This document shows positions 23,732 to 36,616 of a stretch of 64,000 bases of DNA, in pieces (position 1 is the first letter of the stretch; each line of letters begins with the position of its first letter). Under the pieces are notes generated by a model. The model worked only from the letters and a program-made list of their open reading frames with translations, searched no databases and was not told the origin of the DNA. The stretch comes from Bombus terrestris (lineage: Eukaryota; Arthropoda; Insecta; Hymenoptera; Apidae). The DNA is taken from the NCBI RefSeq assembly GCF_910591885.1, contig NC_063277.1, positions 1,860,001-1,924,000 of the forward strand, in the 5' to 3' direction. Both the position numbers and the translations under genes were made by a program.

Positions 23732-25868
23732 GCTGCAGTTAATCGAACGCTAAACAAAAGATATGTCGTTCGCAAAATGTAAAAATAAAGCAGAGAATGT
23801 ACGAGATGGCCAGATAACATAAAGTACGAATGAATGATTAAACAATCAGAATGAATGTATATATATATTCAATCGTATAATGAATTTCTCCTTGACTTTT
23901 GTTTTCTCAGTTTGAATGTCGTCCCTATCGATCAGATGCTCTTTCACACTCACCAAAAAACATAAGTGCTTATAACCAGTCTTCTTGTAACATGTGCAAA
24001 TCCATCTACCAAGGCGATTCCACATTGTACTTTTCTTTCACTGCGTGTTTATTCTGATTCAGAATTACCGTGATATTACAAGTGAGGCAGACGATTATGC
24101 GACGTGTAAAGTACAACTGAGCTTGAGAACTGAATAGTGTTAATAGTCAGAATAGCTTACACACACACATATAAATATATGCTGAGATTATATTTATGGA
24201 TCAAACATCTTTATTCTTATATACCATTGTAATGCTTTTTGAGTGATGAAAATCTGATTGTGTGTTGTAATTTGTGAATTGATATTGTGTACATTATTTT
24301 TTAAAATTTTATATCAAATAAATATGTAAAATGGATATGGTCGCTTGTGTTATTCATGACGCATATCGCATATGCGTTAAACCATAATTAATGAAAACAG
24401 TAATACATTCTGAATGAATTTCTTTAGCGCGTTGAATACATTAAAAAACTTGAAAAGTATAATCAATTAATGTGACCTCGTGTTTTATAGATTTTTAACG
24501 AGAAGCAATTATATGTGGGCGACCCTGAACGTTCAGCAGTAAGCGACTTTATATATCTTCTTATTGTCAATATTTTAGTATTTTTCATACCATATATAAG
24601 TATGGATGTATGTCGATAGTGAAATAATTACACGTTTAATTACTGTAAATAATTTATCCCATCTTACCTTCACCATCTAGAACGGACGTATGTATATGAT
24701 TAGATTTGGTAAAATGCCGATAAAAAATTTATTTCCAAGAAAATCGAAAATCTATCAAACGTTTCTTCGCATTTTGCTTCTTTCGATTCACAAGAAATAT
24801 ATTTCATTTAATAAAAAGATTACGTAAAGTACAAGATTCTTACCATTCTGCATATAAGCTTTGACACCAATGATCCACCGTTGCAAAAACTTTATTTTTC
24901 TAGTTAAATGAAATGTTTCCTCTGTTATTTTATTTAATTAATTATTCATTTACTTATCTATCAATATATAATTATACAATTCACATTATCCACTGACTGT
25001 CACTTAAATCTTACTATATATAAAAACTTTCAATCATGTGTTGTTTACGTTTGCAATTTTGAGCACTGAAATTTATTTAATTAACAGAAAGAATATATTA
25101 ACAATTCATAACATACTTTACACAACATTTTAACAACGACATGGATAATTATTTTTAAAAATTCTAGCAAATATAATACTAAGTACAGTGTTTGTTGAAT
25201 TAAAAATTAAACGTACTTATACAAATGATTTTTTTTAACGATTCACTAAACAAAATACACAGCAAACTGAATTGTTCAATACACTGACTGCTAATGTAAG
25301 AGAGAATAGTAACTGAGATATTATATCGTGACAGTGGGTAAAAAAACCGTTATCCGTTCATCACCAATCGCCAATATATGTTTCATCCTATCAGACATTC
25401 AAAGATAAGCAATTTTTAACGTTATCGAACCAACGTTCTGTTATCTAGCTCACCTTCTTTGCTAGATTCGTTAATCAATACTTGTAATTTTATCTAAAAT
25501 TTAATTTATTGCGAAATTTACCTGACAGTATAGAAGTAATTTAAAATTTATTATCTTTAAGAAGATTTACATTAATTAGGTATAAAAAATATTTTCAAAT
25601 ATTTTCCAGATGCCCCATCTTCAACATTTTCACTGTTCTATAAATTATATTATTAATACTAGAATTATCACTACAATGAATAAAGTGACCAATTCGTAAC
25701 TTTTCATAGAAATTTTTTAGATAGATATACATACATACATTTTTGAGGATTTGAATGATTTTTCATGAAACGTAAAGATGAAAGCTATAATGTTTCAATT
25801 TAGATTCCTCTGGTACAAAGTAATTAAGTAATCTTAAAAAAATTACAGATAATCGTTTCCAAGTGGTG
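23732..25868. other. Dehydrogenase 3' UTR and AT-rich intergenic DNA
   Basis: AATAAA-type signals follow the stop codon near 23785 and again near 24318; either could end the transcript. A short CA/TA-rich stretch lies near 24161-24180. Nothing further is recognised up to the start of the more GC-rich flank of the carrier gene. Confidence 0.5.
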
Positions 25869-26293
25869 GTAAAGAACGGCGCGCGTTTATAGTTTGAATT
25901 GAATTTCCCGCGACAGGAGTTTCTGTTACCTCTTAGTCAGAAAGATGGCACATGCTTTGGAGAGGGAGTTGAGGGTAGAGGGAGGTGGTGCGCAGAGCAT
26001 TCAACGCGAGTAGTCGCTGAGTCAGGCATCAGTCTGCGTTTGGTGCGTGACGACTCGTGTTCTTTTGTGTTACGTGATCAGTTAAAAGGAGAAAGCGAGA
26101 CGGAAGAACGTATCAAACCGAAGAAGCGATTTCGGCTGTGTCTCACGTTACCGCAAACGCAACGGCACTGCCTGCCGCGGATCAAGAGATATGCTGCAGA
26201 GTGGAGACGAATATTGCTAGCGTTGTAAAGGATGCAACTGGATTTTCCACTGACGGATCGATAACGAACGACGAGCAATTTGACACGGGTAAA
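25869..26293 (+). promoter_or_regulatory. Probable transcription start region and 5' UTR of the carrier gene
   Basis: Base composition changes abruptly near 25870 from AT-rich to GC- and CG-containing DNA and continues so into the coding exon. This is typical of a promoter and 5' leader in such genomes. Upstream in-frame ATGs exist (for example 26138), but family alignment starts only after 26294, so the leader is probably untranslated. Confidence 0.4.
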
Positions 26294-29200
26294 ATGTCGA
26301 CAATAAAGTCGAGTAGTGGTACACCGGGGACCGCTCGTGTTTTGCCCGTGTTGAGTCACTTTAAGTACGAACATCTCGTTGCTGGTGTATCGGGCGTGTG
26401 GTTTCCACGCTGATGTTGCATCCTTTAGACTTGATCAAGACCAGATTTGCAGGTAAGTGAATTCGAGTGTGTCTTTGCTGACGACATAACGGCTGTGCAT
26501 GCAAATGGCGGGTACGAATTCAATCTATTCGATATATACACGTGGTAAACGTGCTATATTGTATATTTATACGTGCTAGAGACAGAAAATTTTCCCCTAT
26601 GTTCTGCTTTTATTCTGTGACTCACAGTCTGACATTATGCAGTTTATGTTATAATCGTTGCATAAAATGAATATCTCGATAGTTGAATTGTTTAATTACA
26701 GAGAATCGAAGAGAATAATGTAATAATTATATTCGTAAGTGAAATCATTTTCGAAACAAATGATGCTATTTGCCGTGACAATTTTATATTATTTTAATTT
26801 TCGAACGTTTCTTCACGAAATACCTATGTTTCTATTTTTATGTCTCGTAAAATACCGCATACTCCATGTAACATAAACTTTATTATGGATTCATTGATGA
26901 TACATTGTTAATCTAGAATAGTATTGTCGCATAAGTAATTTCTACAATAAATGTTCTGATAAAAATTTCTTGAATAATTTCTCTAATATTAATTTTTGCA
27001 AAGTTGATGTAAATACATTCTATATTTAAACTTGTCATGAGGAAAACCAGGAAGCAAGGTACTAAGACTGATATTAGTCATTCTTTGTTGGTAGATAGTC
27101 GGTCTAATCTTATATACATACATAGAAGTAGTTCGAAATAACGTGCAGGTTCGTTAACACATTGAGTAGTGATAATTATATACAAAAGAATATACTAAAA
27201 AACTGTGACGTCTACGGTCGACGCTCCTATCAGTTTGGCCGACAAGGTCGAACAAGAAAAGCACGTGGCGTTATTGAAATGAATAGAAAGTATTTTTGAC
27301 CGGCTAAAGACAAAGACAAACGATGTCATTAACTTTGCATTATAATTACTGAATGTTCCACGTGACGTGGTGTGAATCTTCATGATACATTTATGGTAAA
27401 AATTAGCTAATGATTGATACCACATATACGTACACATGGTTATTTACTTTACTCAGAATCCGCGCTCGCGAGAACATATAACAATGGCAACAGTGTAACA
27501 TGTACGCTTACTACTGCAATAAAATGTCGATCGTCATTTACGAGCTGTTACTAGAAGTATAATTAGAAATTAGAAGTTTGATTGCCGTCGAAGGACTTTA
27601 AATTTGATGTCACTATAAGAAGAGGACTATCATTGAGAAAACTAGCTTCGCGTTTTTGCTCGACGATTTCATGTCCCTGCATGCTCCTGAAGTTTCGAAG
27701 CAAGTAAGTGCAGCCGGTTCTGATATCTTGGATTATGGTACTAACGAACTACAATTAAATTTTCACATTCTTATAAACATGGAGAGTCCTTTTATATCTC
27801 GTTTGGTGATTTTCATTTTTAACATATTTAATATTTTCTACGTCATATTTTAAAATTTATTAACAATCATTCTCCACAAATTGGCCGTTTTACCTGATTT
27901 TAGATCGTTCTACTGTGATTGAATTCGCTGCTCCGATGTAAGAATAGGAAAACAATTGAGATATAATAAAATACTTCATAGAATTCATATTTAGACAAAT
28001 CAGTTTAAAAAAATAGACTTCCGTAGTTTGCCGACTAGTTCGAACGGACCCAGGTACTGCAGTACGAGGGTTAAATTTATTTGTATTCTTCTGAAATAAT
28101 CTGTCTAAATATGAATTTTGTGAAATGCCTTATATCTCAATCGCTTTCCTTGTTCCTTGTTCCTGGGTAATAGCGATCATAAATTTTGAAGTACAACGTA
28201 GAAGAAAATTACCAAACGAGATATAAAAAGGGTCTCCATATTTATAAGAAAGTGAACAATTTCATTGTAATTCGTTAATAATGATAATTTCATTATGATT
28301 TGATCGTTCAAACAGTTGAATACAATTTTAGATAAAAAAAATTAAATTGTAATTACATTTCAGGTAAACATAATTTAAGATATCAAAAACAGGTGCGTTT
28401 GCTTGCTTCGAAGTTTCAAGCATGCAAGGACATGAAATCATCGAACGAAAATACAAAGCTAACTTTCTCAGTGATCATCTTCTCCTTATAGTGACATCAA
28501 ATTTAAGTCCTTCGACGTCAACCAACAAACTGCTTTGTGTCCTCGCCTAATTATATTTCTAGTAACAGCTCATAGATGGCGAGCGACATTTGATTGTAGT
28601 AGTAAGCGTACATGTTACACTGTTGCCATTCTTATATGTTCTCGTGAGCGCGGGTTTCGAGTTAGGTGGATAACCTGTATAGCCTAATTGCCGTGCGAAT
28701 AATATAACAAAATTTGCAAGAGTAGTACATAAAATTTAGATTATATAATAATCTCAATACACGAATGAAGTACCTCAAAATGAAATGGAAAGTTATGGTT
28801 AACTTTTAACCACATTTAGGAATGGAAAGTAGACATTCCTGTAGTTAAATTGACTTAAAGAATATCTTTGTTTCACGTTGTTGCGAATCTTACTGTTAGT
28901 ACCTTCTTAACATTTCTATTCGGTCATTACGATTATACTGCTTCTTAAATGTAAGAATTTCCAGGAGAAGTCGAATTTTCCGAAAATTTTTTTTGTTATC
29001 TTGTATTGACATTTATCGTTAACATTATACTGTTATGTTCATATTATTTAAAGAATACATACTCGGAATCGACCAGTTTACCGCTAATGGTATTCAATAC
29101 AATACAAGGAGCAACGGTTAGTTTCGTATTGCTACTTTTCCACGTATTTAACTTCAGTCTGACGAACTCAAAGTAATTCAAATATTTATTGCATTATGCA

Positions 29201-32200
29201 TATTAAGAAATATATTTCGATTAACTAATGTAATTTCTGTTAGTTCATCGGTTTTGTTTACATCGAGATACGTTTGAATCAGAATCAAAGATCTTTTTTA
29301 GGAATAGTTGAAACGTTTTTATATGAAGGAGTATTAAGATATGATGTGAACATAAAGAAAGAGTTTATTTCAACGTAGCTACGTAATTTCTGTTAATTAA
29401 CGTTATAAAACTAATTTCAAAAGATTTCGTAGCATATTTGATTTGAAAGTAGCAACTTATTTAAGCATAATCGAAACTTTCGCGTACAATGAAACGTTAA
29501 GATGATGGAAGTTTAAGCACAAGCTTATTTTATCGTAATTTTTTATCTCAATATCATCGAAAGACCGATGATGTCCTCATGGGGCTCGTTCTCTGTCGTA
29601 TTTTCGTCGTAAAATCCGTTGGCTACACACCAAATCGCAAGAAATTCCGCAGATTGCGTCAGATGCACGTGAGCCCCAACAATTACATTTTAATGTTTTT
29701 TTTCATGATTAAAGTTTCGTCTCGTGTGGCGAAATGAAGTAGATAATTTAATCGTTTGGTTCACATTAACTACACTAAAAACGTGAAATTTATTAAAAAT
29801 AATTAGGTGATTATTTCGTTTGTGAGAGATTAATTTTAATTCTGTCTGTTTCCTGATATCGTGTAAAGTAACGTTACTATTTCATCGTCCTATAAATAAT
29901 TATCTTTTTTTGAAAATTGAACGATGAATTTCGTCAGACCAGAAACTTCATAAAGTAGAATAGAAAGTTTATCTGAAAGATGGTAATTGAAATTAGAAAA
30001 AATTAAGTTCATAATAAGTAGTACACATACCGCAAAAATGCATTATTCTATTGTTAATTATACATATTAATAATGTAATCGAAACATTATTAATTTTAAC
30101 TATTAACCTAATATTATTATGGAAATTTACGTCGAGACGCAAATAGAGAATGAATGTCATCTTCTTAGTGATTCCGAATAAGTTTCATTTCTCTTCATAC
30201 ATATGCGTATGAAATAAAATTAGCGTAGTACATACAAGCGTAGGATTTTTGCAGAAACTGTTGACAATTTAATTCCCATGAAAAAATATAATGGTAAATG
30301 TTGTTGAAAGGCTTGTTAATTATTCTGTTTGAAAGTATTTTGCAATGTTACAATGGTGGCTGTGTAATGCGTTTACAAATATGTGCACACATCGATAATT
30401 TACCGCAACAAACATCTTCCTGAACACAAAGAATAATGAAGAATCGTCTTTTTGTGCCTGTGGCGAGTGAATTAAACTCAACACGATATACATTATTGTT
30501 TGTTGGAAAGGAATTCGTCGAAATATCTGGTGCAATGCAATTAAGAGTAAAATACGATTTCTATTGTATGTCAAAATGTCATGAGATTGAAGTTGCAATA
30601 CGCTCATTAGATAAATTATGACACGTGATGCGAGAAAAAATAATTAGAGTTTGCTTATCATTTGTCTGCTCTTTACGTTATCGTCACGAGTTGAACGAGA
30701 AGAAATAGCGAACGTTATCTGGACAATGGTATCATTTAAAAGAATTTTACGTATTAGCAGTTCGCCATGCTCTATCTAGTTGCACCTTCCTCCTAGAATC
30801 CTGGAAACAAGATGTACTCATCACTCTATTCTTTTTGCAGTTAGCGATGGTCACTCACGTGTGGGCCCACAATACAAAAGCCTTAAAAGCGCAGTGATGC
30901 AAATTGTTAAGACTGAGGGAGTGAAAGGTCTTTACAGAGGGGTAACGCCAAATGTTCTAGGATCTGGCGGTGCATGGGGTTGTTACTTCTTTTTGTAAGA
31001 ATTTTAAATTATTTAAATACTTTTATAAGAAAAGATTTTAATGTAATCCTTCTTAATAATACATGAAACTTGCTTTTCTTTAGCTATAATACCATTAAAA
31101 CATGGATCCAAGGTGGAAACAGTAGGAAACCGTTAGGACCATCATTGCACATGTTCGCTGCAGCAGATGCTGGAATTCTTACTTTAGTTATGACAAATCC
31201 ATTGTGGGTAGTAAAAACACGTTTGTGTTTACAGTACATGGACGATAAAAATCTTCCAGAAACACTTAGATACAATGGAATGATAGATGCAATTAAGAAG
31301 ATATATAGAACTGAAGGATTCAGAGGCTTGTATCGGGTAAATGAATTTCCTTTTAGTGAAGAGGGAACATTAGATTTTAATTTGATTTTCCTTTTTAAAT
31401 GTATTTATTAAACTATAGTAAAATATAATATAAAACTTTATAAAACGTATGTTTACAGGGGTTTGTACCTGGAATGTTTGGTGTCTCACACGGTGCTATC
31501 CAATTTATGGTGTATGAAGAGCTGAAAAATTGGTACAATAATTACTTGAATGTACCGATTGACAGCAAACTGGTAAGTCTAGTGTGCAATTATACATATA
31601 TGTTGAATTGATTTGACATTTAAAAGACAATCCTGAGAAAATATGATCTTCATTTTTATATTTACAGAGCACATGGGAATATATCAACTTTGCGGCGGTT
31701 TCAAAATTAATTGCCGCCGCCTCGACTTATCCTTATCAAGTTGTTAGAGCACGACTTCAAGATCATCACCACAACTATAATGGCAGCATTCATTGCATTC
31801 AATCGATATGGAGGTCAGAAGGAATAAAGGGTTTTTATAAAGGCTTAAGTCCCTACCTTTTACACGTTACACCAAATATATGTTTAATTATAGTAATTTA
31901 TGAAACATTTTCTAATGTGCCTACAAACTCTCGTTGATTCCTTAGATTACACTAATCTAAAATTATTAGAGGTAGAAGAAAATAAGAACATATTAATCTC
32001 GTTTAAATATTTTATAATTTTCCAAAGTATGCTTTGATATTGGATTTTCCCAGCCCTAAGTATGATTTGTAAATCAACAGAGGTAATCTGGAGGTAATTA
32101 TTATTTAAGATGATCATATGTTGGTTGTATTTTAAAACTTTTACCTTTTTTTTCGTTAGAGGTACATTTGGAACAGTATTATTAGAAAAAAGATTCTTTT

Positions 32201-34730
32201 CCCGTATACATTTTTATACAAATGGCAAAGCAGTACATTAGTTTTATTCTGGAAGTGCCAACTTCTTCCAAACTGTTTTATGATCTTAATTGGCATCAAT
32301 GAATTAAAGAAAGTGTTGTTCATTAACGTTTAATATTTTGTTTAATAAGACATATATTTCAGTAGTGTAACTCAAAAAGGTAGTTCTATAGTATATGTAA
32401 CAAATGTAACTTCGAATTATTTAGACGATATTTTTGGAAATTCCTTTTTGAAAAGAAACTTGTGTAGCAAACAATATTATTGGGAATAGTTTTATTGTTC
32501 TTAATAATAGCATTTTATTGAAGTCTTTGAATGCTAAATACCTTCATATTATAGGGATAGACATTGAATTTATTTAAACTTATTTTTAAGAATAGCAGTC
32601 CACTAGTTTTTTAATTATTAGAGCAATTAAAAACAGTCTCTAACGTTATCTTATGATCATGTTATATACTAGGTGACTGTTTCATATAATAACGGAATAC
32701 TTGAAGAATATAGCGAACAAATGATATTTTTTGACATCAAAAACAGTCCTTAATTTTATTTTCTGAACATACAGTAATTTATACAGATCAAATATATATT
32801 TTATTTATTCAATATTTCGCGCATATAGAACAATTTTATTTGCTTTTATAACGCGCGAGAAAGGAGCGAAACTTATAAATCCTATGGAATATTAAATTAT
32901 TTTTCTTATTAGGAATTTTTCTTTGGGCTGGCACTCAAGTTCATAATATCTATCATGTATATCAATATCTTCTTTTTAAGATGAAATTACATTTTAATAG
33001 TTTTATTGCCATAAATTAATATTGTTTGTAAGTGCATTAAGATTTACTCAAAGAAAAAATTTGTACCTTCTCGTTTTATTGTAAAAATGTAACTGGCGTA
33101 AGGTACAGCATGTAACAAAGGATAGAAAATATCAAAAGACGCATGATTGTATAAATAACAAATCATGCGTACACTTGAAACTACAGTAAACAATTTTTTA
33201 GTGCGAATATGTTAAAATAAATAGATCAATTAAAAATCCTCGCGTCATAATGCAAGTCATAATGTTGATAGCAAATTTCGATTAAAAGCAAATGAAATGA
33301 AAACATACGTAGGAATGTAATAATTATCTACAGTTTAATTATTATTTATGTTATATTTCTGTATGGAATAAATATGTACCTCTTTTCGAAAAATCAATAG
33401 ACGAATGTTGCAAAGTTTATAGAGTCTGGTACTCAGTGCAACTGATGATATGGCAATAAAATTCAATGTCCTTGTAATTTTCAAAATAATAGACAATTTA
33501 TTTATATGTATTTCTAATTGTGATTGGGATTCATTATTTAAAAACTATGAATGACCTAATAAACATTGGCGCAACATTTAATTGTTTCTCATTATAAACT
33601 AGCTGTTGGATCATTTAGATACTATTTCTTTTCAAAATAGCAAGCGCAAAGCTTTTAATGGTTATACATGATTTTTGTAGAGCTTAATGGAGAAAAAAGA
33701 TATTTGTCGAACGATTGGGAATCTGGAGAATGTATCCCGGCTTTCTATCGGCTGTTCAAATATTTTCCTTCGAATTAGATGATTGTGGCGATCATCTTAT
33801 TTTTTTTCCTCCTTGACTACATTTCCTAATGAATCAATTGCTGTGGCAGGACCACAGTTAACGCGCGAACAATATGTAAGAGAGCAATGTGTTTACATGT
33901 ATGTTTAGGTGAGTGTTGTGTGTACGTGAGACATGGGATGTAATTACAATTAGACGGATCATTTGTTAAACCATCAGCGGTACGATTTTTGGACGTTTGT
34001 GTATGATTTATGAAATTGTATGTGTCTCTAAACTTATCAAAGTGAAACCATCTGAATGAGAAATAAACTACGTAGAATTGGAATTGTCTAGATTTTGAGC
34101 AACTCCTTCATCCACTTTTTTCATTTTACACATACAATTGTATACAATGAAAGAATACAATTCTTTATCAAACTAAGTTACAAAAGTGTCGAAAAGTAAT
34201 TCTGATGATCGATGAACGAATAAGAACATTAATTGAAGTATACAATGGAGTTATATAATGCTGTCATCTTTGACGTTGAACAATAAAAGTACGTGCAACG
34301 TTTACGATAATCGTTGTCAATGCATGATTATCGCTTATAATTCTCGTAATGTACGGTTATCTCCTTTTAGATAAAGAAAAAGAGTGGGATAGAGAGGTGC
34401 TTTGATTAATGAATCACGACAAGAATCGTACACCGGTCTGTAATGCGAATGAAAACGTACATTGTAGCCTATTGAGAAAGTTCTATGCAATAAATGATGA
34501 AAACAGAAGAAGCAAATAACGAAAGAGTATTGCTGGTGGTTAATTGCAGGTATGAGGGGTGGCGAGGCTTTTACAAGGGTCTAAGCGCGAACCTGACCAG
34601 GGTGACTCCAGCGACTGTGATTACATTCTTGGTATACGAAAATGTGTCTCACTATCTGCAACATAGAAAAACGATGGATCAAGACCGAACTTTGCCAATT
34701 TTGATCAAGAATGTAGAAGAGAGTAACTAA
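26294..34730 (+). CDS. SLC25A32-like mitochondrial folate/FAD carrier, two alternative 3' ends
   Basis: Exons: 26294-26452, 30841-30994, 31084-31336, 31459-31572, then either 31668-31937 (proximal end) or 31668-31813 joined to 34550-34730 (distal end). Predicted lengths after allowing for one missing base are 316 and 335 residues; human SLC25A32 has about 315. The three mitochondrial carrier repeats show HPLDLIKTRFA, NPLWVVKTRL and YPYQVVRARL. Trp in the second and Tyr-Gln in the third signature are typical of SLC25A32, which carries folate or FAD across the inner mitochondrial membrane. The distal end is canonical (GFYKGLSANLTRVTPATVI, then VYENVSHYLQ); the proximal end is diverged. Anomaly: exon 1 has 159 nt where phase requires 160. 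Its frame breaks after AGVSG near 26395, at a GGCGTGTGG run where one G appears to be missing. This may be a sequence error or a real lesion. Confidence 0.85.
27438..28676. repeat. Long inverted repeat (foldback) in carrier intron 1
   Basis: The left arm (27438 to about 28010) and right arm (about 28090 to 28676) are reverse complements with scattered differences and a loop of roughly 80 nt. Matching blocks include GTAACATGTACGCTTACTAC on the left against GTAGTAAGCGTACATGTTAC on the right, and CTCGTTTGGTGATTTT against AAAATTACCAAACGAG. Outer ends read GGTTAT and ATAACC with TACA close outside. Neither arm carries a transposase. It is probably a foldback-type DNA element; a transcript through it could form a long hairpin. 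Confidence 0.85.
31668..31937 (+). CDS. Proximal terminal exon of the SLC25A32-like gene
   Basis: This exon carries the third carrier signature (YPYQVVRARL) and continues to its own stop through SEGIKGFYKGLSPYLLHVTP and IVIYETFSNV. An internal donor after 31813 (GAG then GTCAGA) ends at phase 2 and allows splicing to the distal exon. Relative to the distal version, the Arg of LTRVTPA is replaced by His (LLHVTPN). Confidence 0.75.
   Translation, partial: STWEYINFAAVSKLIAAASTYPYQVVRARLQDHHHNYNGSIHCIQSIWRSEGIKGFYKGLSPYLLHVTPNICLIIVIYETFSNVPTNSR
31938..34549. other. Proximal 3' UTR / intron before the distal exon
   Basis: AT-rich DNA with no recognised coding sequence. It is 3' UTR for the proximal isoform and the remainder of the last intron for the distal isoform. 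Several AATAAA-like motifs occur (for example near 33368), so the proximal polyadenylation site cannot be chosen by eye. Confidence 0.5.
34550..34730 (+). CDS. Distal terminal exon of the SLC25A32-like gene
   Basis: The acceptor TTAATTGCAG precedes phase-matched coding sequence reading YEGWRGFYKGLSANLTRVTP, then ITFLVYENVSHYLQ, a short polar tail and a stop. This is the usual SLC25A32 final helix. Joined to 31813 it gives SIWRYEGW without a frame break. Confidence 0.8.
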
Positions 34731-35658
34731 TTTAAGAATTACATTGTAAAAAGATCCACTGTTATTTTAAGAAATCGACTCGAAGGTTTTATTTGATCAA
34801 ACCAGCTAACGCAATTGCGTTTACGATCTATCGGTGAACATTTTTAGGTAAATTATTATAGCATAGAATAGAATGCATTTAATCAATATGCAAGCAAAAA
34901 TGCATTTGTTTCGAAATTTATTTTGAAACCGACGACTAGATTTCCTTTTTCCAGTGCATTATTCTATGTTTATGAATCTGTGATGTTGATCATCATTATC
35001 CATACATTGTTACTATGAAAAACAATTGTGAATACAGCGACAAGATTTCTCGTTATTAATTAAGACTTTTGTTAATTTTAAGAAACTTTGTACGTCGCCA
35101 TAATGAAATTATTTTAAACAAATTGCGAACGCACATGACCTGTACATACGATCTTAACGATACTTTCCCGACTCGAAGTTCGAGATTTATTCGAAATGTG
35201 TATAATATCCATTTTTGACAATTCGGAATGAACTAGTTTCCATGATATTTTTCTCCCCATAGTTTCTAAGTAGTCTTATTTCATTTTCTTGTTGTTGATA
35301 TTTGATGTCAATTTAGGCAAATCGCTTTATGTGCATATACTATTCTCGGAGCGACAGTAGCATGCTATGCGAAACTTACGATTTAAAGCTCCTAATTTAT
35401 AAAAAAAAACTTGGAAATATTCTTCGAAGCGAAAATAAATCATGCGAATGTGGAGTACGAGAAGGAACATATGTATTTTCGATTCAATAAATATTGCAAT
35501 ACTATTACACAAAAAGATGTGCTTATCGCTCGACAACGATAAATGTTATTTATGGAGGTATAAAAATCTTTATGTGTTTTTTAGAAACTCCATTATCGGA
35601 CGGCAGTCCGTGAACTATACCGTGTACTATGAAGATTGCGTTTAATATCGTGGCTTCT
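34731..35658. other. Intergenic DNA between carrier and DM4/12 gene 1
   Basis: The 3' UTR of the distal carrier isoform followed by AT-rich DNA. The two genes converge here. No further gene or repeat is recognised. Confidence 0.5.
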
Positions 35659-36616
35659 CTAACTATTATCGTCGAGATCATGGCGCCTTATCAAAGCTAA
35701 TGGACTTTGAGGGCATTTTTTATAGCGGTAATTGCAATCTTTCGCGTGCTCGGCCTCGGTGATTTCGCTCGGGAGATTTTCATTTTGCGAAGAGGATGGC
35801 CTGTGACAAAAATTGGATCACGTTATTGATTTTTCAGAAACGTGTTCTAAAACTTTTAATTCGCTTAATTTATTGGAAAGTTATCGTCGAAACTGTATTT
35901 ACATTAAAGTACGTTTAGCACTCACGTAAATAAAATTTGCAGCACTTCGCCAAGCACCCCATTACTAGTTAAAGGATAATTAGTAACTTCACAGATCATT
36001 TTTAATAGACAATTTTCACCAGAATAACCAAAGCTATAAAAATAAAGATATTATAACTTTTAATTTAATCTATCCAGGACTCATTTTTCTACATTTCATT
36101 TTTAATCAGTTTCTTTACCTTTCCAGTTTGTTCATAAGAATTTCGTACGTCAATCGTCGATCCAGACTTCGCTTCTTAAGATATGGCTCGTCCGAGTAGT
36201 AAGTGGAGTTCCATTCCCCTGGCAGAGCATAATTCGCTTCGAAGTATAGAGAAAATAGCACCGATTTGTCGGGAATATCAATGGGTACTCCGAGGGCGAA
36301 GAATATCTGCACGCGTAAGAGTTTTTTTTATATGATAACCATATATTTTTATATAGGCCAGATCGAAACGATCTCTACACGACATGCCATTTTTTCCGCG
36401 GCGACAGATCAAATTACGACGTTAATATCGCATTAACGGGTAGATGGTAGTATTAGTTGATGAAGTATGAATGACTTTTATTCTGTACTTTACCCCCATG
36501 CCGCTGCCTTCCGGAAACCCAATAGATCTAAGGTGTCTTGTTACTCCGTGTGTGATATTTTTCACCCCTGAAGCTTGTGATACCCACGCGAGGTAGCACA
36601 CGACGAGGATGTACAT
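35659..36616 (-). CDS. DM4/12-domain secreted protein, gene 1
   Basis: Four exons read leftwards: 36494-36616, 36119-36306, 35926-36033, 35659-35800. They sum to 561 nt, or 186 residues. Seen: an N-terminal hydrophobic signal-like segment (MYILVVCYLAWVSQASG); the domain opening FPEGSGMGIFFALGVPID; LYFEANYALP; a basic RSLDR stretch; the Cys-containing core GENCLLKMICEV; GVLGEVLQILFT; and a C-terminal Cys pair (DCNYRYKKCPQSP). This is the arrangement of the insect DM4/12 family, whose molecular function is not established. Family members often occur in clusters; a relative with the same intron phases lies at 60.26-60.98 kb. No transmembrane segment is seen beyond the signal, so secretion is likely. 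Confidence 0.85.
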
